Shown: positions 34,811 through 44,963, counted from the first letter of the stretch. The stretch: DNA of 64,000 nucleotides from Enterocloster bolteae (GCF_002234575.2 NZ_CP022464.2:682001-746000); one strand, 5' to 3'. Numbers and translations are program-made. The notes: generated from the sequence alone by a model not told the origin.

Positions 34811-36754
34811 GTGGGAAAGTTTACCGGGGATTCAAAGAAACTGTTGGAGTATGTGGGCGGCAGGGAGAATATTGCAGCCGTATCACACTGTGTTACCAGG
34901 ATGCGCTTTGTGTTAAACGATCCGTCCAAGGCGGATACAGAGGCCATCGAAAGCCTGTCCTCTGCCAAGGGTACATTCACCCAGGCAGGGCAGTTCCAGG
35001 TCATAATCGGCAATGAGGTGAGTACCTTTTACAATGATTTTGCGGAGGTGGCAGGCATAGAGGGAGTCTCCAAGGAGGCGGTGAAGAAGGCTGCCATGCA
35101 GAACCAGACCCTTATCCAGAGAATCATGAGCAGTCTGGCAGAGATATTTGCGCCCTTGATTCCGGCTATCATTGTAGGCGGTCTGATTCTGGGATTCCGC
35201 AATATCATCGGGGAGATTGCCCTGTTTGACGGCGGCACTAAGACACTGACCCAGATATCTGTATTCTGGGCTGGTATCAACAGCTTCCTGTGGCTTATCG
35301 GCGAGGCCGTATTCCATTTCCTGCCTGTGTGCATTGTCTGGTCCATCACCAAGAAGATGGGAACGACCCAGGCCCTGGGAATCGTTCTGGGAATCACACT
35401 GGTGTCGCCCCAGCTGTTAAATGCGTACAGTGTTGCCACCACGGCGGCGGCAGAGATACCAAAGTGGAATTTCGGACTCTTCCAGGTGGATATGATTGGA
35501 TATCAGGCCCAGGTGCTTCCGGCTGTGCTGGCCGGCTTTACCCTGGTGTACCTGGAGCGGTTCTTCAGAAAAATATGTCCTGCCATGATTTCCATGATTG
35601 TGGTCCCCTTCTGCTCCCTGCTGATATCCGTGGCAGTGGCCCACGGCATCCTTGGACCCATTGGCTGGAAGATTGGCGCCGTGATTTCAGACTGTGTGAA
35701 CGCGGGCCTGACATCTCCCTTTAAGGGCGTGTTTGCCGGTATTTTTGGTTTTTTCTATGCACCTCTTGTAATCACAGGACTGCATCATATGAGCAATGCC
35801 ATTGACCTCCAGCTGATAGCTGACTTTGGAGGCACCACCCTGTGGCCCATGATTGCCCTGTCCAATATCGCCCAGGGCTCCGCTGTACTGGCCATGATAC
35901 TTCTCCAGAAGAATGACGCCAAGGCAAAGGAAGTATCCGTACCCGCCTGCATTTCCTGTTACCTGGGTGTAACAGAACCAGCCATGTTTGGTGTGAATCT
36001 GAAATACGGTTTTCCATTTATCTGCGGAATGGCCGGATCGGCAGTGGGCGCGGTGCTGTCTGTTGTCAGCGGAATCAAGGCCAATGCCATTGGTGTGGGA
36101 GGCATACCGGGCATCCTGTCCATCCAGCCCCAGTACATGGGACTCTTCGCGGCTGCCATGGGACTGGTAATCCTGATTCCGTTCTGCCTGACCTATGCCA
36201 TAGGAAGGAAGAAGGGGATAGGCGGCGGCCGGGAGAACCAAAATGAGTCCGGCCATGAAGCCAGCTGGGAGGAAAGGAAAGACTCTGCAAGCCAGCCAAT
36301 CAGGGAATTAAAAGCATATGTATCCGGTGAAGTTATCCCCATGGAAGATGTTCCTGACCAGGTGTTTGCATCCAGGGCACTGGGGGACGGGGTGGCCATT
36401 AAACCGGAAGACGGCGTTTTGAGGGCGCCGGCTGACGCCATGGTGGCTGTTGTCATGGAAGAAAGCCTGCATGCCTGCGGACTGGTTCTGGATAACGGCA
36501 TGGAACTGCTGTTACACATAGGGCTGGATACAGTGGATATGAAGGGAGATGGTTTCAGGGCCTTTGTAAAGCCCGGGGACAGGGTCAGAGCCGGAGAGGA
36601 ACTGATTGCATTTGACCGTGAGAAGATTGCCGGGGCAGGGCACAGCGACATGGTCATCATGGTCCTTACCAATCCCGGAAATTCAGGAGCTATAAGCTGG
36701 CAGACCGGACGAAGGGTAAGGGCTTTGGCGGATGCGGTGGCCAGGATAGATTGA
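34811..36754 (+). CDS. treP: trehalose PTS transporter, EIIBCA
   Basis: A 647-residue phosphotransferase permease that imports trehalose as trehalose-6-phosphate. The IIB domain comes first, with the phosphorylated Cys27 in AVSHCVTRMRF. The polytopic IIC domain (about 100-460) has LVYLERFFRKICPAM and GVTEPAMFGVNLKYGFPF. The IIA domain (about 500-645) has the active His in LLLHIGLDTVDMKGDGF. The GTG at 34811 is 8 bp after AGGAGG; the TTG at 34805 is too close to it. Operon with treC. Confidence 0.94.
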   Translation: MGKFTGDSKKLLEYVGGRENIAAVSHCVTRMRFVLNDPSKADTEAIESLSSAKGTFTQAGQFQVIIGNEVSTFYNDFAEVAGIEGVSKEAVKKAAMQNQTLIQRIMSSLAEIFAPLIPAIIVGGLILGFRNIIGEIALFDGGTKTLTQISVFWAGINSFLWLIGEAVFHFLPVCIVWSITKKMGTTQALGIVLGITLVSPQLLNAYSVATTAAAEIPKWNFGLFQVDMIGYQAQVLPAVLAGFTLVYLERFFRKICPAMISMIVVPFCSLLISVAVAHGILGPIGWKIGAVISDCVNAGLTSPFKGVFAGIFGFFYAPLVITGLHHMSNAIDLQLIADFGGTTLWPMIALSNIAQGSAVLAMILLQKNDAKAKEVSVPACISCYLGVTEPAMFGVNLKYGFPFICGMAGSAVGAVLSVVSGIKANAIGVGGIPGILSIQPQYMGLFAAAMGLVILIPFCLTYAIGRKKGIGGGRENQNESGHEASWEERKDSASQPIRELKAYVSGEVIPMEDVPDQVFASRALGDGVAIKPEDGVLRAPADAMVAVVMEESLHACGLVLDNGMELLLHIGLDTVDMKGDGFRAFVKPGDRVRAGEELIAFDREKIAGAGHSDMVIMVLTNPGNSGAISWQTGRRVRALADAVARID

Positions 36755-36819
36755 GTCATATAACGGGGCAGATTTGTCGGAGCAGATATGACGGAGCAGA
36801 TATGAAGGAGGAACCATTT

Positions 36820-38466
36820 ATGGGACATTTTAAGGACAGTACGGTTTACCAGATTTATACCAAGTCCTTTCAGGATACAACAGGAAACGGCCTGGGCGAC
36901 ATACGCGGAGTCATAAGCAGGCTGGACTATTTAAAAGAGCTGGGAATTGATTATATCTGGCTGACACCGTTTTTTAGCTCCCCACTCAATGATAACGGGT
37001 ACGATGTGGCTGACTACCGGGCAGTTGACCCTGTATTCGGCACCATGAAGGATGTGGAGGAACTGATCCGGGAAGCGGACATAAGGGGCATGGGATGCAT
37101 GTTTGATATGGTATTTAACCACACATCCACGGAACACCCATGGTTTAAGAAGGCACTTGAGGGCAATCCGGAGTACATGGATTATTATATCTTCAGGGAA
37201 GGGAGCCCGGACGCGCCGCCCACCAACTGGCAGTCCAAATTCGGGGGAAATGCCTGGGAGTATGTACCCCGCCTGAAAAAATGGTATCTCCACCTGTTCG
37301 ATGTAACCCAGGCCGACTTAAACTGGGATAATCCCAGGGTGCGTCAGGAGCTTAAGGAGGTAATCCTGTTCTGGAAGGCAAAGGGAGTGAAGGGATTCCG
37401 GTTCGACGTGGTGAATCTGATATCCAAACCGGATATTTTTGAGGATGATCACAAAGGGGATGGCCGCCGCTTCTATACCGACGGGCCCAGGGTACATGAG
37501 TATCTCCAGGAGCTGGTGCGGGATACGGGCATAGAGGACATGGTGACAGTGGGAGAGATGTCCTCCACCACCCTGGATAACTGTATCCGCTACAGCAGGC
37601 CGGAGGACCGGGAGTTATCCATGTGCTTTAACTTCCATCACCTGAAGGTGGACTACAGGGACGGGGATAAGTGGAAACTGACGGAGCCTGACCTGGTCCG
37701 GCTTAAACAGCTGTTCATGGAGTGGCAGGAAGGCATGGAGCGGGAAAACGGCTGGAATGCCGTGTTCTGGTGCAACCACGACCAGCCCAGAGCCATATCA
37801 CGGTTCGGGGATGACGGCCGATACTGGAAGGAATCTGCCAAAATGCTGGCAACGGTCATCCACATGTTCCGCGGCACGCCGTATGTGTACCAGGGGGAAG
37901 AGCTGGGAATGACCAACCCGCATTACGGGGATATTTCCCAGTACCGGGATGTTGAAAGCATTAACTATTACCGTATCCTGACAGAGCGGGGAATCACCGG
38001 GGAGGAAGCGCTGAAGGTGCTGGCTGCCCGTTCCAGAGATAACGGCCGGACGCCCATGCAGTGGGACGGCAGCCGATATGCCGGATTTTCACAGGGGGAG
38101 CCGTGGATAGGCATACCGGAGAACCATTCTTATATCAATGCCCAGGCAGAGGCAGCGGATTCCGGCTCCATATTGAATTATTACAAGAGGCTGATTGCCC
38201 TGAGGAAAGAATATAAAGTCATATCAGAAGGGGAGATTGAATTCATATACAGGGAACATCCTCAGGTGCTGGCGTACAGGCGCACCTATCAGGGTCAGGA
38301 ACTTGTAGTGCTGGCCAATATGAAGGCTTCTGCTGCGGATTTGGGAGAAAAACCGGAGCTTGAAGGCTGCCGGCAGCTGATAGGCAACTACGGGGAAGCG
38401 GATTGCGGACAGACATTGGAACAACTGAAGCCTTATGAATGCAGGGTATATATAAGGACATTGTGA
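36820..38466 (+). CDS. treC: alpha,alpha-phosphotrehalase (GH13)
   Basis: A 548-residue glycoside hydrolase family 13 enzyme that splits trehalose-6-P into glucose and glucose-6-P. The four GH13 regions are visible: MVFNHTS, GFRFDVVNLIS (nucleophile Asp near 195), VTVGEMSSTT (acid/base Glu near 244) and WCNHDQPRAISRFG (transition-state Asp near 318). The start MGHFKDSTVYQIYTKSFQDT is typical of TreC; ATG 36820 has AAGGAGG. It follows treP by 65 bp. Confidence 0.95.
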   Translation: MGHFKDSTVYQIYTKSFQDTTGNGLGDIRGVISRLDYLKELGIDYIWLTPFFSSPLNDNGYDVADYRAVDPVFGTMKDVEELIREADIRGMGCMFDMVFNHTSTEHPWFKKALEGNPEYMDYYIFREGSPDAPPTNWQSKFGGNAWEYVPRLKKWYLHLFDVTQADLNWDNPRVRQELKEVILFWKAKGVKGFRFDVVNLISKPDIFEDDHKGDGRRFYTDGPRVHEYLQELVRDTGIEDMVTVGEMSSTTLDNCIRYSRPEDRELSMCFNFHHLKVDYRDGDKWKLTEPDLVRLKQLFMEWQEGMERENGWNAVFWCNHDQPRAISRFGDDGRYWKESAKMLATVIHMFRGTPYVYQGEELGMTNPHYGDISQYRDVESINYYRILTERGITGEEALKVLAARSRDNGRTPMQWDGSRYAGFSQGEPWIGIPENHSYINAQAEAADSGSILNYYKRLIALRKEYKVISEGEIEFIYREHPQVLAYRRTYQGQELVVLANMKASAADLGEKPELEGCRQLIGNYGEADCGQTLEQLKPYECRVYIRTL

Positions 38467-38518
38467 TATAAGAAGAGGCGCGGGTGCGGTATTGCAGGGA
38501 CTGTGTTTTGTTATTTGC

Positions 38519-38548
38519 TTGTCATGTCAGGGTGGTTCTGTGTATAAT
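38519..38548 (+). promoter_or_regulatory. promoter of the hybrid histidine kinase
   Basis: TTGTCA (38519-38524), an 18-bp spacer and TATAAT (38543-38548). Transcription would begin about 10 bases before the first ATG at 38566. Confidence 0.6.
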
Positions 38549-38565
38549 AGAGGAAAGGCGGCGAA

Positions 38566-41400
38566 ATGGGACGCACAGAGGGCGGAAGAAAATTCCGGCC
38601 TGAGAAAGGAATGGCCTCTATGCAGGATTACTTTACAGATAAAGGGAAGACAGACATTCTGCGCAGCACCCGCACAGGACTGTGGGAAATCATACTCTGT
38701 CAGGGCAGGGAGCCTGTCATGCACGCGGACAGTGTCATGCTGGAACTTCTGGGGCTGGACGCTGCGCCGGCACCGGAGGAGTGCTACCAGGTATGGTATA
38801 ACAGAATCCAGGATGAATACAAAGGAGCTGTGCAGGAGACCGTGTCCAAGGCGATTGCCAGTACCCGGGCAGAGGTGCAGGAAGTCCAGTATAAATGGAA
38901 CCATCCCCTGTGGGGGCCTATATCCGTGCGGTGCGGCGGCATGAAGGATCAGGAATGGGAGGATGGAATCCGCCTGCGGGGATACCACCAGAACATCACG
39001 GATACCATCATGTTCCAGAAGGAATATGATGCGGTCATCCAGACCCTGAGCGGACGCTACAGGGGAATCCTGCTGTGCGATTTAAGGGACGGCTCCTATA
39101 AGATAATCAAGGCTGCGGAGGATTTAAAGGATAATCTGACGAAATATACGGATTTCAGGGAATTTCTCCGCGGATATTCACGGTCCTGCATCAGACCGGA
39201 ATTCAGAAACAGGATTGAACGGTTTGCGGAATATGAATATATACAGGAACAGTTCCTGTCAGGGGAAAAGCAGATAGAGGAATTGTACCGTATCCGAAGC
39301 GGAAGCTGGCAGCGGGTTATGGCCATACCGTTTGCACCTGAATCCGATTTAAAAGCCAGAGCTATCCTGGCATTTGACATACAGGACGGTGAGGTGGAGA
39401 AACGGATGGACGAGGTAACGGCCAGAGTGGCTGTATCCACGATTTATACTCTTGTCCTGAGCCTGGACCCAACAAGTCAGGAGTACAGCTGCCTCCATTA
39501 CATGGGAGATCGGCTGAAGATAGCGCCTAAGGGAATGCTCAGCGAATTACTCAGCCAGGTGATGCCGTCCCTTCCCCGGGAGGACAAAGAAAAGCTTGAA
39601 CAGATCTGTTCTCCTGACAGCTACAGGGACACAGAATCCCTGGAGGGCATTCTGAGAATCCGGGACCGGGACCGGAAGCTTCATTATTACCGTTACTATG
39701 GGGTTCCCATCCATATGGAACTGGGCGACCGGATTCTCATAACAGGGCGGAATATTGATGCCAGGCAGGAGGTGGAGCTGCGGGAGAGCGTGCTGACCAA
39801 CCTGTGCCAGTGCTACTATTCCATCTATCTGTTTGATTTGGAGCACGATATAGAGGAGGCAATCTGGCAGGAGGAAATCATTCGCAGGCGCCAGGAATTT
39901 CCCAAGGGTTCCATGGCTGTGTATTATGAGAAATTCGTCCGCTGTCATGTCTATGAGGAGGACCAGGAAAAGATGCGGCGGGTTGGAAGCCCGGAGTTTC
40001 TGAGGACGAACCTTACACCGGAGCAGCCGGTGTACGATGTGGATTTCCGCCGGGTATATCCGGACGGTATAAGATGGGTCAGGTCCAGGTTCAGCATTGC
40101 GGAGACCGCAGACGGCGTTGTCACCAAGGTCATTTTCGCCAATATGGGCATTGATGAGCAGAAGCGCAAGGAGCTGGAGGAGGAAGCTGAGAATAAGAAA
40201 AGCCTGTTTGCAGCATACGAATCAGCCACCATGGCCAACGAGGCCAAAAGTAATTTCCTGGCCCGGATGTCCCATGACATACGCACGCCCATGAACGCAA
40301 TCATAGGGATGACGGCGCTTGCAGCATCCCACACAGACCAGCCGGAGCGGGTAAGGGACTGCCTGGAAAAAATCAGCATCTCCAGCAGCCATCTGCTGTC
40401 CCTGATTAATGAGATACTGGATATGTCCAGAATCGAGAAGGGGAAGCTGGAACTTTTGGAGGAACCCTTTCATCTGGAAACCATGCTGGATAACATATAT
40501 TCCATCATCAAGCCCACTGCCATGGAGAAAAACCATGACATAACCTTCAGCCGGAAGGGTGTGATCCATGAGTCGCTTATAGGGGACGCCAACCGGGTGA
40601 AGCAGGTGCTTTTAAACCTGATTACCAACGCGGTGAAATACACGCCGGACAACGGAATCATCCGAGTGACGACCGAGGAAGTCCCCATGGGGAAAGCGGG
40701 GTGGGCCTGCTACCGGTTTGTGGTGGAGGACAACGGCATCGGCATGTCAGAGGAATATATGAAGCAGGTGTTTGAACCATTTTCCAGGGCCGTCGTGCCT
40801 GTGGTGCAGGAGCAGCAGGGAACCGGCCTGGGCATGTCCATTGCCCATGGCATAGTGTCCACCATGCAGGGGGACATACATGTCGAGAGCAGGGAGGGAG
40901 AGGGAAGCAGTTTTACAGTCACCCTGAATTTCAGAATCCAGGGAAAGGAACAGGAAAGGGCAGGAGGTATGAGAGACTGCATCCGGGACGATGACATGGA
41001 CTGTGCCTCCCTGGCGGGAAGGCGGATTCTCCTGGTGGAGGACAATGCCCTTAACATGGAAATTGCCAGGGCCATACTCTGTGAACACGGCCTGGAAGTG
41101 GATGGGGCAGAAAACGGACAGGAAGCATATGAGCGCTTCACCTCCTCAGCACCAGGTACATATGAGGCAGTGCTCATGGACCTGCAGATGCCGGTGATGG
41201 ACGGCTGCACCGCAGCCCGCATGATCCGGGCAAGCAGCCACCCCCAGGCCCGAACCATCCCCATTATTGCCCTGACTGCCAATGCCTTTGCCGAGGATGT
41301 GGCAAAGGCACTGACCAGCGGAATGAATTACCACATAGCAAAACCCATTGATTTTCACCAGCTGTTTCATGCGCTGAAACAATTCATGACCACCAGTTAA
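38566..41400 (+). CDS. soluble hybrid sensor histidine kinase
   Basis: A 944-residue protein without membrane segments. The first 550 residues appear to hold several PAS-like sensing units (none firmly identified). Then comes the dimerisation/phosphoacceptor domain (ANEAKSNFLARMSHDIRTPM; His near 569), an ATPase domain (NLITNAVKYTPDNG, VVEDNGIGMSEEYMKQVFEP, GTGLGMSIAHGIVSTM) and a receiver domain at 815-940 (ILLVEDNALNMEIARAILCE; phospho-Asp near 870 in VLMDLQMPVMDG). The start could also be ATG 38620, which leaves a normal leader. Partner and signal are unknown. Confidence 0.92.
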   Translation: MGRTEGGRKFRPEKGMASMQDYFTDKGKTDILRSTRTGLWEIILCQGREPVMHADSVMLELLGLDAAPAPEECYQVWYNRIQDEYKGAVQETVSKAIASTRAEVQEVQYKWNHPLWGPISVRCGGMKDQEWEDGIRLRGYHQNITDTIMFQKEYDAVIQTLSGRYRGILLCDLRDGSYKIIKAAEDLKDNLTKYTDFREFLRGYSRSCIRPEFRNRIERFAEYEYIQEQFLSGEKQIEELYRIRSGSWQRVMAIPFAPESDLKARAILAFDIQDGEVEKRMDEVTARVAVSTIYTLVLSLDPTSQEYSCLHYMGDRLKIAPKGMLSELLSQVMPSLPREDKEKLEQICSPDSYRDTESLEGILRIRDRDRKLHYYRYYGVPIHMELGDRILITGRNIDARQEVELRESVLTNLCQCYYSIYLFDLEHDIEEAIWQEEIIRRRQEFPKGSMAVYYEKFVRCHVYEEDQEKMRRVGSPEFLRTNLTPEQPVYDVDFRRVYPDGIRWVRSRFSIAETADGVVTKVIFANMGIDEQKRKELEEEAENKKSLFAAYESATMANEAKSNFLARMSHDIRTPMNAIIGMTALAASHTDQPERVRDCLEKISISSSHLLSLINEILDMSRIEKGKLELLEEPFHLETMLDNIYSIIKPTAMEKNHDITFSRKGVIHESLIGDANRVKQVLLNLITNAVKYTPDNGIIRVTTEEVPMGKAGWACYRFVVEDNGIGMSEEYMKQVFEPFSRAVVPVVQEQQGTGLGMSIAHGIVSTMQGDIHVESREGEGSSFTVTLNFRIQGKEQERAGGMRDCIRDDDMDCASLAGRRILLVEDNALNMEIARAILCEHGLEVDGAENGQEAYERFTSSAPGTYEAVLMDLQMPVMDGCTAARMIRASSHPQARTIPIIALTANAFAEDVAKALTSGMNYHIAKPIDFHQLFHALKQFMTTS

Positions 41401-41405
41401 CCGGG

Positions 41406-41474
41406 ACGCGGAACAAAGACATGGCATCCAGTCTTTATAAATGAGGGATGCCATTGTCTGTGTTCCGCGTTTTT
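41406..41474 (+). terminator. terminator of the histidine-kinase gene
   Basis: ACGCGGAACA and GGCATCC pair with GGATGCC and TGTTCCGCGT in a long interrupted stem, followed by TTTTTGTG (to 41475). Confidence 0.88.
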
Positions 41475-41487
41475 GTGTACGTCCGTT

Positions 41488-41569
41488 TATGTTTCATGGT
41501 TTCCTGCGGGTCCGGGACCTTGCGGGGGCGGCAGGGGACATAATCCATTTACATTTCCGGTGAAACATA
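41488..41569. promoter_or_regulatory. 9-bp inverted repeat around the glf promoter
   Basis: TATGTTTCA (41488-41496) and TGAAACATA (41561-41569) are exact inverted copies. The right arm lies in the spacer of the glf promoter, so a looping repressor is conceivable. No regulator is adjacent. Confidence 0.35.
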
Positions 41570-41576
41570 GTACAAT
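41548..41576 (+). promoter_or_regulatory. promoter of the polysaccharide locus (glf)
   Basis: TTTACA (41548-41553), a 17-bp spacer and TACAAT (41571-41576), 43 bp before the glf ATG. Confidence 0.65.
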
Positions 41577-41619
41577 TGTGAAAGCAAAGAGAGCGAGAAG
41601 CAAAGGAGCATATCCGGAT

Positions 41620-42720
41620 ATGAAAAAATATGATTATATATTAGTGGGAAGCGGTCTGTATGCAGGCGTGTTTGCCTGGTACGCCAGAAAGAACAAAAAG
41701 CGCTGTCTGGTGGTGGAGAAGAGGAACCACATAGGCGGAAACGTGTACTGTGAGGACGTTGAGGGCATCCATGTGCACAAGTACGGCGCCCATATCTTTC
41801 ATACGGGCAACCGGAAGGTGTGGGAATTTGTGAATTCCCTGGCGGAGTTTAACCGCTATACCAACAGCCCGGTGGCCAATTATAAAGGCCAGATGTACAA
41901 CATGCCGTTTAATATGAATACCTTCAGCCGCATGTGGGGCATATCCACACCGGATGAGGCTAAGGCCATCATCGAGAAGCAGAGGGCGGAGATTACTGGC
42001 GAGCCGAAGAACCTGGAGGAACAGGCCATCCGTCTGGTGGGAAGGGAACTGTACGAGAAATTAATTAAGGGGTATACGGAAAAGCAGTGGGGCAGGGACT
42101 GCAAGGAGCTTCCGGCCTTTATCATCAAACGTATACCTGTGCGGTATATCTATGACAACAATTATTTCAATGATCCCTATCAGGGAATTCCCATAGGGGG
42201 ATATAATGTCATAGTGGAGAAGCTGTTTGAGGGCTGTGATATAGAGACTTCGGCGGATTACCTGGAAAACAGGGAACACTATGACAGCCTGGGAGAGACC
42301 GTGGTATACACAGGCACCATTGACGCATTTTACGGCTACCGGTTCGGCAAGCTGGAGTACCGCAGCCTGCGTTTTGAGTCCCAGGTGCTGGACCGGGAAA
42401 ACCACCAGGGAGTGGCGGTGGTGAATTACACGGACCGCGACACGCCCTATACCAGGGTAATCGAGCACAAGCATTTTGAGTTCGGCACACAGCCAAAGAC
42501 AGTGATTACCAGGGAGTATCCGGTGAGCTGGCAGGAGGGCATGGAACCCTACTATCCGGTGAATGACCAGAAAAACCAGGAGCTGTACCAGAGGTATGAG
42601 GAACTGGCCAGGGCGGAATCCCATGTATTGTTTGGCGGCCGCCTGGGAGAATATAAGTACTACGACATGGACAAGGTAATCGAGTCTGCCATGAACAGGG
42701 CAGAGGAGATTTTCGGATAA
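41620..42720 (+). CDS. glf: UDP-galactopyranose mutase
   Basis: A 366-residue FAD enzyme that turns UDP-galactopyranose into UDP-galactofuranose. It has the dinucleotide motif YILVGSGLYAGVFA, VVEKRNHIGGNVYCED, HKYGAHIFHT, the EKQWGRDCKELPAFIIKR segment and the C-terminal FGGRLGEYKYYDMDKVIESA. ATG 41620 gives the normal family length and follows AAAGGAG. It opens the polysaccharide locus, so the product should contain Galf. Confidence 0.95.
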   Translation: MKKYDYILVGSGLYAGVFAWYARKNKKRCLVVEKRNHIGGNVYCEDVEGIHVHKYGAHIFHTGNRKVWEFVNSLAEFNRYTNSPVANYKGQMYNMPFNMNTFSRMWGISTPDEAKAIIEKQRAEITGEPKNLEEQAIRLVGRELYEKLIKGYTEKQWGRDCKELPAFIIKRIPVRYIYDNNYFNDPYQGIPIGGYNVIVEKLFEGCDIETSADYLENREHYDSLGETVVYTGTIDAFYGYRFGKLEYRSLRFESQVLDRENHQGVAVVNYTDRDTPYTRVIEHKHFEFGTQPKTVITREYPVSWQEGMEPYYPVNDQKNQELYQRYEELARAESHVLFGGRLGEYKYYDMDKVIESAMNRAEEIFG

Positions 42721-42753
42721 GACAGGACAAAGGACAGGAAGGATATACGGCAG

Positions 42754-43851
42754 ATGACTAAGACACAGGACCGCCAGGTCTATCTGGATGTGGCAAAGGG
42801 CATGGGAATGCTGGGAGTGGTAGCCAGCCATTGTCTGGTGGAGACCAGCCTAGGCATACTCTCTGACTGGTACGGCTTCTTTATGCTGGCTGTTTTTTAT
42901 GTCTATACAGGATGGCGGTATGCGCTGCGTTACGGGAAGGAAAGGACAGGCATATCCAGCCGGGAGATGGCAGGAAAAAGGCTTATATCCCTGGGAATTC
43001 CGTATGTGTGCTACAGCGTGCTGTTTATTTTCTCTCGGATATTCCTGGTGTGGCCCCAGCAGTATACCTTCCTGGTACTTATGTCCGACATCTATTATAC
43101 GGGCACATTGGTGGGGTTAGAGACACTGTGGTTCCTTCCCAGTATGTTCATAGCGGAGCTGCTGTTTAACATGATATACGGCAGCCGCAGGAAAATGGGG
43201 ATTGCAGCCTGTCTGGCCGGGGCGGCCAGTGTGTGCCTCATCCTCTATATCAATGGTTCCAGACAGGATACCACTCTGTGGCGCGTCATACATCTGCCGA
43301 TTATGGTGTATATCAAGGGCCTGGTGGGCTTCCTGCTGGCCCTGGGGGGTACATTTGCCTGTGACGCGTGGCAGAAGGCATCCATGTACTTAAAGGGCCG
43401 GGCCGGTTTGGCGGCTGCCTTTCTGCTCATGTGCCTGGGCATTGTCCTGACGGTTTTGATTCCGGGGTGTGATTTTAATTTTCTGACCATGGAAAATCCG
43501 GTATCCTGGATTCTGACCGCCTGGTTTTCCTCTGTCACCATCCTGATGTTTGGGGAGCGGGTGTCTGCCTGCGGAGGCAGCTGGAAGGAATGGCGGATTT
43601 TCAGCCGGGTTCTTGTGCCGTTCTTTACATATTACGGAACACATTCCCTGACTGTCATGTGTACCCATCTGGTTCCGGTCATTGCATTTTTTAAGGTGGC
43701 GGCAGGCAGAATGATGTATCCGGGAGTATTAGGCAGTACGCCCTGGGATATCCTGCTTTTTGCCCTGGTGCTGGCAGTGGATCCTGGGGTGGTGCGTCTG
43801 ATTGAGACACGGCTGCCATGGATGAATGGAAGGAAGAAACGCTCAAAATGA
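42754..43851 (+). CDS. membrane acyltransferase (acyltransferase family 3-like)
   Basis: A 365-residue integral membrane protein with about ten hydrophobic segments. The N-terminal VYLDVAKGMGMLGVVASHCL fits the R/K-x10-H type opening of the acyltransferase 3 (OafA/WcaH-like) group, which O-acetylates surface sugars. GLETLWFLPSMFIAELLF is a second typical segment. Its stop overlaps the next glycosyltransferase start (ATGA), so it probably decorates the same glycan. Confidence 0.82.
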   Translation: MTKTQDRQVYLDVAKGMGMLGVVASHCLVETSLGILSDWYGFFMLAVFYVYTGWRYALRYGKERTGISSREMAGKRLISLGIPYVCYSVLFIFSRIFLVWPQQYTFLVLMSDIYYTGTLVGLETLWFLPSMFIAELLFNMIYGSRRKMGIAACLAGAASVCLILYINGSRQDTTLWRVIHLPIMVYIKGLVGFLLALGGTFACDAWQKASMYLKGRAGLAAAFLLMCLGIVLTVLIPGCDFNFLTMENPVSWILTAWFSSVTILMFGERVSACGGSWKEWRIFSRVLVPFFTYYGTHSLTVMCTHLVPVIAFFKVAAGRMMYPGVLGSTPWDILLFALVLAVDPGVVRLIETRLPWMNGRKKRSK

Positions 43852-44885
43852 TTACGGTACTGATGGCTTCTTATAATGGAAGCAGATATATAAGGCAGCA
43901 GCTGGATTCCATACTGGCACAGGATGAGGAAGACGTCCGTATCCTGGTGTCGGATGACTGTTCCTCGGACGGCTCCAGGGAACTGCTGAAGGAATATGAG
44001 GCAAGCCGGGGGGACCGGGTGCTGGTGCTTTTACGGAAGGAGCCGTCCGGAGGAGCAGCTGTCCATTTCCTGAAGCTCCTTAAGCTGATGGCGGATGCAG
44101 CCCATGGTCCGGAGGAGCAGCCTCAGCATGGGAGCCTGCTGCCAGAGTATGAGATGACAAAAAGCCAGCTGGCCCATCTGGGGCGTCTGGCCGGGGCGGA
44201 TTATTTTATGCTGAGCGACCAGGACGATGTCTGGATGCCCCAAAAGGCGCGGATGCTGTCTGATAAGATGAAAGAAATGGAACGGAAACCGGGCCGTGGC
44301 AATGTTCCCCTTTTGGTGCATTCAGACCTGACCGTGGCGAATGAGGCTTTGCGGCCCATAGCGGACAGCTTTTTCCGGTATCAGAAAATTTCCCCGGAAC
44401 GCACCAGCCTGCCCCAGCTTCTGGTACAGAACAATGTGACCGGAGGCGCCGTGATGGTCAGCCGCAGTATGCTGCCTTATCTAAAGGAGATTCCCGGGGT
44501 CTGCCTTATGCACGATGCATGGCTGGCCCTTATCGCGTCCTGCTTTGGAGAGATAGGATGGGTGGACAGGCCCCTGTACTATTACAGGCAGCATGGCGGC
44601 AATACCCTGGGAGCTGAGAAGGGAGACAGCCTGGATTCTGTCAGGACACGGGTAAAGGACGGAAGCAGCGCCAGAGAGAATTACAGGAGGATGTTTGGTC
44701 AGGCGGACAGCTTTTACCATATGTTTTACAGCCGTCTGAACCGGGAACAGCAGGAAACACTGGAGGCTTTCATAAGACTGCCCCGCTGCGGCCGGCTGGG
44801 AAAAATGGGACTGATTGTGAAGTACGGCTTTACCAAGAACACGCTGGTGCGTACACTGGGGCAGATGCTGTTCATTGGGGACTGA
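43848..44885 (+). CDS. glycosyltransferase family 2
   Basis: A 345-residue GT2 enzyme, GT-A fold. It begins with ITVLMASYNGSRYIRQQLDS, has the nucleotide-binding VSDDCSSDGSRELL, the D-x-D region YFMLSDQDDVWMPQKA and the base region MLHDAWLALIASCFG-like (CLMHDAWLALIAS). This arrangement is common among rhamnosyl- and galactofuranosyltransferases. ATGA overlap with the acyltransferase fixes the start. Acceptor and donor cannot be read from sequence; dTDP-Rha and UDP-Galf are both made nearby. Confidence 0.9.
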   Translation: MITVLMASYNGSRYIRQQLDSILAQDEEDVRILVSDDCSSDGSRELLKEYEASRGDRVLVLLRKEPSGGAAVHFLKLLKLMADAAHGPEEQPQHGSLLPEYEMTKSQLAHLGRLAGADYFMLSDQDDVWMPQKARMLSDKMKEMERKPGRGNVPLLVHSDLTVANEALRPIADSFFRYQKISPERTSLPQLLVQNNVTGGAVMVSRSMLPYLKEIPGVCLMHDAWLALIASCFGEIGWVDRPLYYYRQHGGNTLGAEKGDSLDSVRTRVKDGSSARENYRRMFGQADSFYHMFYSRLNREQQETLEAFIRLPRCGRLGKMGLIVKYGFTKNTLVRTLGQMLFIGD

Positions 44886-44963
44886 CCGGGAGCCTGTTTC
44901 AAAGGTGTGCCCTGAGGTGCCGGTCTGTCCGCGGTTCCATGAAGAAAGGAAGGAAAACAGGCA

